NCBI GenBank assembly: GCA_034770075.1
Contig: CM068388.1
Location: 63,906,365-63,970,364 of the forward strand
DNA: 64,000 nucleotides
Source: Aralia elata
Taxonomy: Eukaryota; Streptophyta; Magnoliopsida; Apiales; Araliaceae
Reading direction: 5' to 3'
The notes beneath the pieces were generated by a model, which ran no database searches, was not told where the DNA came from, and was given only the letters and a program-made list of their open reading frames with translations. Positions 56,760-64,000 of the stretch are shown here, in pieces; the stretch's first letter is position 1, and the number at the start of each line of letters is the position of its first letter. A program made the translations under genes and the position numbers.

Positions 56760-59621
56760 TGTGACACCCCCATATTCGGGTACTTCGTTTCCTCAAAATT
56801 TGGAGTTCACTATCCAAATACATCACATTATATCTAACTACCCATTCAAATATAAATGAAAACTCTTAATAAAATAGAAATCTCCCATTAAAGGGTTACA
56901 ACATCTTTAACAAATAAGTCCCAGGTCATTTAACCTTAACATAACATCAATGCGGAAAACATACTTAAGCCTATTACATAAACATCCTTTAAACAAATAC
57001 AACAAGTCTTCATCACTTGTTTGCTTTTCCTTTGCCCTTACTAGTGGACAGCTCGTCAACTCTTTTAACTTTAGCTGCAATATTATTATGCAAGGGTGAG
57101 CAACAATTGCCCAGCAAGTAACACAATAAAAACAATAATAATAACATACGAAATAATTAACGGATATTGAATAATCGAAGATTCAGCTTTTGAGTCAAGA
57201 ATATAAGATGAGATTCAAAAGAAATCTGAGGGTCTTAAGACCACGAACTATGTCCCAGGTTATCAAGTATTTCTACTTTAAACCTTTAACAGTCGTAAGA
57301 CTATATGGACCTTACTTCTCGTATTTAGGGGGATCATCCCTTTGTACCATGTATGTGCACAACATCTTAACGCTAATGCGTAAATAAAATCTCCTGTATA
57401 AGGGTTGTTCATCTCAGTTTGACATAGGAGTCTGCACCAAAGGAAGTTTGGTTTGGATTTACTTCAATAACGTTTCTAGAATTTAGAACGCTCATCAACT
57501 ATGGACTAGTCGAATCAATAAGAGTTCGCTAGTCAAACAAGGTTCAATAAATATAAATGATATTCGAGAATCAAAGACTGAATTTCACAAAAGATACAAT
57601 TGAATGAAATAGAATTAAGAACTTGCTCAAGTAAGTAATAACATTATAAAGCTTGCATGATAAAAGGATGAAGTTCAGGAACTTGCATAGAAATAATTAA
57701 ATAAGGATAAGATACTTGCTTTCAACGAAATAAAAAGATTAAGAATAGTAAACTTGCTTTCGATGAAATAAAAGATTAAGGGTAGAAAACTTGCCTTGTG
57801 CGTAGATTACAAATTAAAATTCACGTTCTTTAATCAACCTATACATTCCGTTTATAAAACAGTAACAATAATTAGTTACAGTATTATAAATACTTCAGGA
57901 CTTATCCTCATCCAATATTCATTTTAATATCTCAATTGTTTTCTGGTTATCAGTCTCATTTCAGGAATTGTAAGCCTAATTATAGCAATATCATACTTAA
58001 GAATTTCTAAAACTGAACGTTAAGTTAGGGTTCATCAATCTTTATATTCTATAATCAGCAAGTATATGCTTAACATCCAACTCAACACCTTGGTATTCGT
58101 TCAACACATTAATCTAAGTTTTAAACATGCATAGGGTGACATAGTATAACTACAAAGAAAGAAAAATTTTAACACTTCCTGCACTGAGCTCACCAGGGCG
58201 AGAATTCCTCCATAAAATTTCTCGCCGGGGCGAGCCTTCGCCGGGTCGAGAAATTCCTTTAGAGTTTTCTCGCCGGGGCAAGAAAACTCAGTTCAATGAG
58301 CTCGTCGGGATGAGCTCCCGTCGGGGTGAGAAACTCAGTTCATTGAGCTCGCTGGGGCGAGAAACACGAAATCCAGATTCTGCAATTCACGAAGAACGTA
58401 GAAACAGGCCAAAAATTTCTAATCTTCTTATTCTTACATCAAATTAAAGATACTCAAATACTATAATTCATATATAATCATTACCCAAGCCTTCTAGCAT
58501 GATTCTAACAACTTAAATCGTATAAACAATGAATCTAATAATCAAAATTTGAGGTTTCTGTCATTTTATCAAAGTTTCTTCAAATTTCATGAAATCACAC
58601 ATAACAACTTCGTTATAACACTAAATTAATCCGTTTAAATCTTGTTTCCTTCATTTTTTACATGCATAATCAAAATAAATTATCAATTTAATCGATTAAC
58701 TTGCAACACAGACATCAATTTTATACATACAGTTCATATTCATATGTAACTACTCTGTAACTTTCAGAACTTCCAATTAAAGGCGTAATCTCATAAATGA
58801 ATCTAATTAAACAATTTATAAACATCATACAGTAAATTATACATGCATTTAAACAATTATAAACAATTTACAATCAATTACACATGAAGATCTATTATCA
58901 GAAAACTTACAAACTACTTTCATGGAAGAATTTAAAACGTAAATTAAACTTAGTTAGAAGAATTACCTTCAATTAATAGTTTAGAATGCTAAGGAATGAT
59001 GAGAAATTCTATAATTCTTCTAATTTCTTCTACAACTCCAATTCTCTCTCAATTTTCTCTCTGACTTGGTTTCTAAAACTGATGATGGAATTAACGTATC
59101 AATTAAATGTAGAGTATGGTAGTCAGTTAATCCCATAATGGGTTAACTGACTCCAACCCCCATTAAGGCCTCGTTTGGCTTGCTCCTTTTATCCTTCCTT
59201 CTAGTTTATTTTAATAAATTACTTATAATATAGTTCATGTCACACATTTAAATTAATTAAATAATCTCTTTTAAATCAATTAAATAAAATAGAATAATTC
59301 TACATTAAATCACATAGTCACATAAATAAAATTCTCCTTTATTAATAATGACAAATTATTAAATCTCTAATTAATATTAAATTAATTAGAAATAACATTA
59401 TGCTTATTTAAATAATGCATTCAATCAAATAAACTCAATTAAACACATACTTTAAATATAAAAATTCTCCACATCAATTTAATTAATGTAACACATATAA
59501 TTAAATTAATCTACCACAAATTCATTAATTAATCAATTAATTCAATAATTAAATCATCAAAAAATATTTATTTAATTCAATAAATATTTAAAAATAAATT
59601 ACAAAAATCTCGTTCGTCACA
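56760..59621 (-). repeat. 5' LTR of minus-strand Tekay-like element
   Basis: 2862 bp, matching 51300-54162. GC-palindrome cluster at 58189-58372. Confidence 0.93.
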
Positions 59622-59951
59622 TCGACAACCACTTAGCTTCCTATATTGATAATCATTGGAACCTGGTATCGCGCTATTCGCTATATGTATGTTGAGAAGG
59701 TGATTCTTTTCTCATGTATATAACGGATAGGTACATGATGTAAGATTAGGTGCGAGTTCTTAAAACTCATGCTTATGGTAAGTTTGTGACTCATAATCAT
59801 ATGGTATGTTTTTGAATCTCTAAGCGTATGGACAGTCCCTGATTAGTTCTTGGACTACGTATTGCTAGGACAAGTTCCTAAACTCGTATTATTGTGGCAA
59901 GTTCCTAAACTCATAATGTGTGATAAGTTCGATGAACATTGCTTGTGGTAT
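59622..59951 (+). other. Gypsy B leader, third part
   Basis: Opens with the duplicated target TCGAC and the remaining part of the third 80-bp repeat unit (to about 59652). Further on, a short repeat AAGTTCCTAAACTCRTA occurs at about 59872 and 59900 with weaker relatives upstream. It ends at the copia insertion; GGTAT (59947-59951) would be that element's target-site duplication. Confidence 0.75.
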
Positions 59952-61735
59952 TGTTAGGTTTGTATATGACGCGGACATGCAATCAAATTACATAAATAAA
60001 GCGGAAGCGCGATAAAATCGGAATTTTATAATTTTATACAAACCATCACCATGATCAATCTATGTGCTTAATTAAAGATATAAACGAAAGAAATAGAGAT
60101 AAAAAGTATATCCTCGTAGAACCGTGCTTCCTCGGGTACAAGTTCACCTCCAATTCCTTTGCTTGATCAACGTTAGTCACCCAAGTGTTTGGCCTCTAGA
60201 GGTGATCCACCAAGGAAGAATAGCTATTCAAGAAGATGGGTGTTGGCAAAACCCTAGTTTCTATCTCTATAAAAATTGTAAGGACTCTCCACAATCTAAT
60301 GCAAGAGTGTAACCCTAATCTATGATAAGACTCCTCTTATTTATAGATGTAGGAATAACCCTTCCCTAAACTATTTAGGATTAGGGTTTCTATTATAATT
60401 AAACTCATTTAATTAATTATGCTCCTAATCTAATTAGGAATTCATGAGAGAGTACTTCTATTAATTAATTCTGAATCCCTATTAAGAATTAAATAATAGT
60501 AATAGTAATAATAATAATAAGACTCCTCTTATTAATTTATATTTAATATTTCCAAAATATTAAATAATAAATATTAAGCTATTTAATTTATTCTATCTCC
60601 ATATATTAAATTAAATACACTTAACTTATTATTATAATTATGTCATTTACTTCTTAAATAAATATTTTCCTTTTGCGGTGTGACCCTTTAGGTTCTCCAT
60701 ATTAAACCGGTTATGAATAAATCAATTAGAACAATTCTAATCTTATTTAAATAAATAAATTAAACTATTTAATTTATTTAAATAAATAATATTTATTCTA
60801 CAATAAGGGTAAGCCCCCTTAACGATCAACGACTTTCCAGATAATATAGATTTCAACATTAATCACAAAAGAACCTTTCAGTGCATAGTTACCGTACAAT
60901 TCAATCCTTCTACCATACAATGTCCCAATTAAATATAAGACATGCAATTACTGTCAAGTCTTATTTTATTTAATTATATGTATTTCGATTCCCAAATGCA
61001 TAACTCTAAATAATGTAAATTAGAAACTCCTTTCTAATTTCATTCTACCTTGGCCAAGGACTACTGAGTTGTCATTTATCGAATCACATTGGATATTCAC
61101 ATCTTTTACTAGACGTGGTAGATTCTTTGTTGATCATTCACCTATCTCCATGTACAACTTATTATACCCAATCATACCCTTTGATATACCCTAAAGGTCT
61201 TAAGGGACATGTCAAAGTATAACTCATTATACACAAGATACTATGATGATCTCAAGTCCAAGAATCACTTGTACTACTATCACTATAAGAATTCCTATTG
61301 ACAGACGAGTAAAACTCCATTAGGTATTCCTTAGTGAGTCACGTTCAGTGAACTTATTCTCTAATAAGTACCTACATACTTGTTTTAGTGTCTCCACACA
61401 AATGATTATGAGATCAATCATCCTCTTCTTAAGAGCAAGCAACGTATGTACTAATCTATCCGGATTCACTAATCCCCTTTTTAGTAATCCAACGATTAGG
61501 AACGATTTTAGTTTGTGAGCTATCTACAATTTAGATCTCATTAGCATGATCACCATCATGATTCTAAAAGCATTGCTCAAAACTATGGGTTTATCACATT
61601 TAATATAACAGCACTACGTAGATAATATAAAATGCCTTTTAAGAAAATCAATTCTTTTATTAATAAATGAATAAGATTGCAAAGTATATGCTACATCATA
61701 TCAAATATGATTGGCTTGTGTGCATACTACTTTCA
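59952..61735 (-). repeat. 3' LTR of minus-strand copia
   Basis: 1784 bp, TGAAAG...CCTAACA on the minus strand. TATA box TATAAATA at 60345-60338. It retains the segment deleted from 11849-13330. Confidence 0.92.
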
Positions 61736-61746
61736 ATCTCCCACTT
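61736..61746 (-). other. Polypurine tract of minus-strand copia
   Basis: AAGTGGGAGAT on the minus strand, directly against the 3' LTR. Confidence 0.85.
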
Positions 61747-61755
61747 GCACTAAAG

Positions 61756-62655
61756 TCAATCGCCATGGTATCTAATACCCATCTTCTCTAAGTGGCGATC
61801 AAACTGATGTTGTGTTAAAGCTTTAGTAAATGGATCTGCAATGTTGTCTTGAGAGTCCACATTCTCCAGGGTGACATCTTCTCTTTCAATGATCTCTCTA
61901 ATCAAATGAAATCGCCGCAACATGTGTTTGGATTTCTGATGAGACTTAGGTTCCTTAGCCTGCGCAACAGCTCCGTTGTTGTCACAGAATAAAGGTATGG
62001 CTCCTCTAATGCTAGGAACCACTCCAAGTTCAGTTATGAACTTCTTCATCCAAACAGTTTCCTTTGCAGCTTCACTTACAACTATGTACTCTGCCTCTGT
62101 CACTGAATTGGCAACTGTTTGCTGCTTGGAACTCTTCCAACTCACCGCGCCACCGTTTAAGGTAAACACATACCCTGAAACGGATTTACTGTTATCTTGG
62201 TCCGTTTGAAAACTTGAGTCTGTATAGCCCTCTAGTTTCAATTCAGACCCACCGTAGACAAGAAATACATCCTTAGTTCTTCTTAAGTACTTTAGGATAT
62301 TTTTCACTGCCTTTCAGTGCTCTTCTCCTAGATTCGACTGATATCTGCTCGTTACACTAAGTGCATAAGCGACATCTGGTCTAGTACATATCATACCGTA
62401 CATGATAGATCCTATTGCGGAAGCATAAGGAATCTTACTCATACAGTCTCTCTCCTCAGGTATCTTTGGGGCCTGTTTCTTGGAGATATGTATTTCATGG
62501 CTCATCGGCATGAGACCTCTCTTGGAATCTTCCATGCTAAACTTCTTTAGCATCGAGTCAATATACTTTCCTTGGATCAAGCCCAGCATCCTTTTAGATC
62601 TATCTCTATAGATCTTTATCCCCAAAATATAGGATGCCTCACCCAAGTCCTTCAT
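61756..62655 (-). pseudogene. Copia RNase H and end of RT
   Basis: Two frames separated by an in-frame stop near 62310. The frame 61756-62307 is RNase H: LEGYTDSSFQTDQDN (Asp), TEAEYIVVSEA (Glu), LFCDNNGAV (Asp), and the C-terminus DPFTKALTQHQFDRHLEKMGIRYHGD that closes copia pol before the PPT. The frame 62314-62655 is the RT thumb/connection (MKDLGEASYILGIKIYRDRS, then YASAIGSIMYGMICTRPDVAYAL). Confidence 0.9.
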
Positions 62656-62673
62656 GGAGAAGTGCTTAGATAA

Positions 62674-63762
62674 CTAAATTTTGATCGACTGTAGCATAGG
62701 AACATCATTCTCTATCAGTAATATATCATCAACATATAATAAAAGGAATGATACAACGCTCCCACTAACCTTCTTGTACACACACGGTTCATCCTCGTTT
62801 TTGATAAAATCAAACCTTTTGATTATAAAATCAAACCTTTTGATTATATCATCAAAACGGATGTTCCACCTTCGAGAAGCTTGCTTCAACCCATAAATGG
62901 ATTGTTATAGCTTACAGACTTAGTTTGTTCCAACCGTTGAAACAAAACCCTCTAGTTGTATCATATATACATTCTCCTCAAGCTCTCCATTGAGGAAGGC
63001 CGTTTTCACGTCCATTTGTCAGATTTCGTAGTCATAATAAGCTGCAATTGCAAGCAAAATTCGAATGGACTTGAGCATTACTACTGGTGAGAAGGTTTCA
63101 TCATAGTCAACTCCTTGTCTTTGTTTGAAACCTTTTGCAACCAATCGGGCTTTATAGGCCTCTACCTTGCCGTCCACTCCAGTCTTTCTCTTAAAGACCC
63201 ATTTACACCCAATAGGCTTTATGCCCTCAGGTGGTGAAACCAAAGTCCATACTTGATTTTCATACATGGAGTCCATCTCGGATTTCATGGCTTCAAGCCA
63301 TTTCTCTGAGTCTTTACTACTCATAGCTTCTTCGTAAGTCAATGGATCATCATCATCTATGATGTGTACCTCATCATCATCCTCTATGATGAATCCATAC
63401 CTATCAGGTATCTTCGGTACTCTTCCAGATTTACGAATAGGTAGTGGTACAATAGGTTCTTCTACTTGGTCAGGTACCTGACTTTGATCCGTAATATTTT
63501 GTGGTTCTTGAACGTCTTCAAGATATATCTTACTCTCACTAACCCCTTCAAGGATAAACTCCTTTTCCAAGAAGGCAGCGTGTTTCGCAACAAACACCTT
63601 TTGATTAGTAGGATGATAGAAATAATATCCTAAACTTTCTTTAGGATATCCCACAAATCTACACTTATCGGATCTAGTCTTCAGCTTATCATGCTCAAAC
63701 CTTTTGACATAAGCTGGATAACCCCAAGTCTTAACATGCTTAAGACTAGGTTTTCTCCCCAT
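62674..63762 (-). pseudogene. Copia reverse transcriptase, N-terminal and palm
   Basis: The frame 63019-63762 begins with GRKPSLKHVKTWGYPAYVKR (integrase tail) and runs into RT (WLEAMKSEMDSM, GCKWVFKRKTGVDGKVEAYKARL, DETFSPVVMLKSIRILLAIA). A TGG-to-TGA change at about 63017 stops it just before QMDVKTAFLNGELEE, which is still readable. The frame 62674-62889 carries the active site LLYVDDILL. In that frame a 21-bp tandem duplication (about 62809-62850) repeats IIKRFDF. Confidence 0.9.
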
Positions 63763-64000
63763 CCATATCTCATATGTGGTCTTTGGGACGGATTTGGTAG
63801 GTACCTTGTTAAGTAGGTTGCAGCCGTTTCTAGGACATAACCCCAGAAGGATATTGGAAGGTCGGTAAAACTCATCATGGAACGAACCATGTCCAACAAT
63901 GTTCGATTTCTCCTTTCAGATACACCATTCAACTGTGGCATCCCTGGTGGAGTCCATTGTGAGATTATACCATTTTGTTTGAGACAATTGAGAAACTCAT
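63681..64000 (-). pseudogene. Copia integrase, C-terminal part, truncated by window
   Basis: Reads MPQLNGVSERRNRTLLDMVRS, holding the catalytic Glu, then SFTDLPISFWGYVLETAA. It changes frame relative to the RT frame near 63770 (the family sequence continues in the frame ending at 63762). The remainder lies beyond the window. Confidence 0.85.

Larger units (their letters stand above)
51300..59621 (-). mobile_element. Tekay-like Ty3 chromovirus, internally deleted
   Basis: Minus strand, 8.3 kb, flanked by TCGAC on both sides (51295-51299 and 59622-59626). LTRs of about 2.86 kb bound an internal region of only 2.6 kb with a tRNA-Met PBS, an acidic coiled-coil 5' ORF, an integrase with chromodomain and two hairpin/PPT modules. 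Gag core, protease, RT and RNase H are missing. The chromodomain places it among chromoviruses and the sequence is closest in style to Tekay/Del. LTRs differ by roughly 1-3% by eye. Confidence 0.93.
20639..59951 (+). mobile_element. Tekay-like Ty3 element 'gypsy B', 5' part, interrupted
   Basis: Only the 5' LTR (20639-22710), PBS and leader pieces are in the window. The leader is interrupted by Athila (23187), by the tandem duplication, by a minus-strand Tekay-like element (51300-59621) and by a minus-strand copia element (from 59952). The LTR end GTCACA, the spacing GGT before TGGTATCAGAGC and the following leader resemble those of the minus-strand Tekay-like element, so I place it in the same broad lineage. 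No coding region is visible; it would lie beyond the window. Confidence 0.7.
59952..64000 (-). mobile_element. Ty1/copia element, minus strand, runs off window
   Basis: Same family as 11849-20599 in opposite orientation. 3' LTR (59952-61735), PPT, then RNase H, RT and the end of integrase; the rest is beyond 64000. Better preserved than the plus-strand copy but still with stops and frameshifts. Confidence 0.93.

Noticed and set aside
57190..57387. 65-codon ORF in the Tekay-like LTR
   Set aside because: Lies within the LTR on the strand opposite to the element; the corresponding frame is broken in the other LTR.

Overview
This window is plant nuclear DNA made almost entirely of nested LTR retrotransposons. 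I see no host gene, tRNA, rRNA or CRISPR array. The lineages present (Ty3 Tat/Ogre with a second archaeal-type RNase H, Ty3 Athila with an extra ORF, Ty3 Tekay-like chromovirus with a chromodomain, and Ty1/copia) point to a flowering plant, probably a eudicot; I cannot name the species.

Layout. 1-10909: a minus-strand Tat/Ogre-like element with complete 5' LTR (8784-10909), PBS, gag, protease, RT, RNase H, aRNase H and integrase, all frameshifted except protease; its 3' LTR lies left of the window. 10910-11169: short unassigned spacer. 11170-11848 plus 20605-20638: an old chromovirus LTR fragment, split by a plus-strand copia element (11849-20599, imperfect TSD CATAC/GATAC). 20639 onward: a second Tekay-like element (here 'gypsy B', LTR 20639-22710, tRNA-Met PBS) whose leader is interrupted by three later insertions: Athila at 23187, a minus-strand Tekay-like element at 51300 (TSD TCGAC both sides), and a minus-strand copia element from 59952 that runs out of the window.

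The central part is a tandem segmental duplication. Unit A (20103-35455) and unit B (35456-50817) are near-identical copies of about 15.35 kb, each holding the end of the copia 3' LTR, the gypsy B 5' LTR and leader, and almost all of one Athila element. The breakpoint shows a 6-bp microhomology, GTTTAA. Only the second Athila copy keeps the true right end and the right-hand TSD (ATAGT). LTR-specific SNPs show that one Athila insertion was duplicated; these are not two insertions.

Coding state. Athila copy A has a fully open 1228-codon protease-RT-RNase H-integrase frame with all catalytic acids, but its gag has a frameshift and an in-frame TAG precedes pol. Copy B carries several further stops and frameshifts. 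Every other element is clearly defective.

The most interesting signals are non-coding: (1) a hairpin with a constant RGGA loop but different stems, 3-6 nt upstream of each polypurine tract, present twice in both Athila and the Tekay-like element; (2) clusters of a GC-rich palindrome (TCGCC-GG-GGCGA) shared by Athila and Tekay-like elements in otherwise AT-rich DNA; (3) a candidate intron just upstream of the Athila extra ORF; (4) the tandem duplication itself, whose copies differ in length only by single-base runs, which raises an assembly question.
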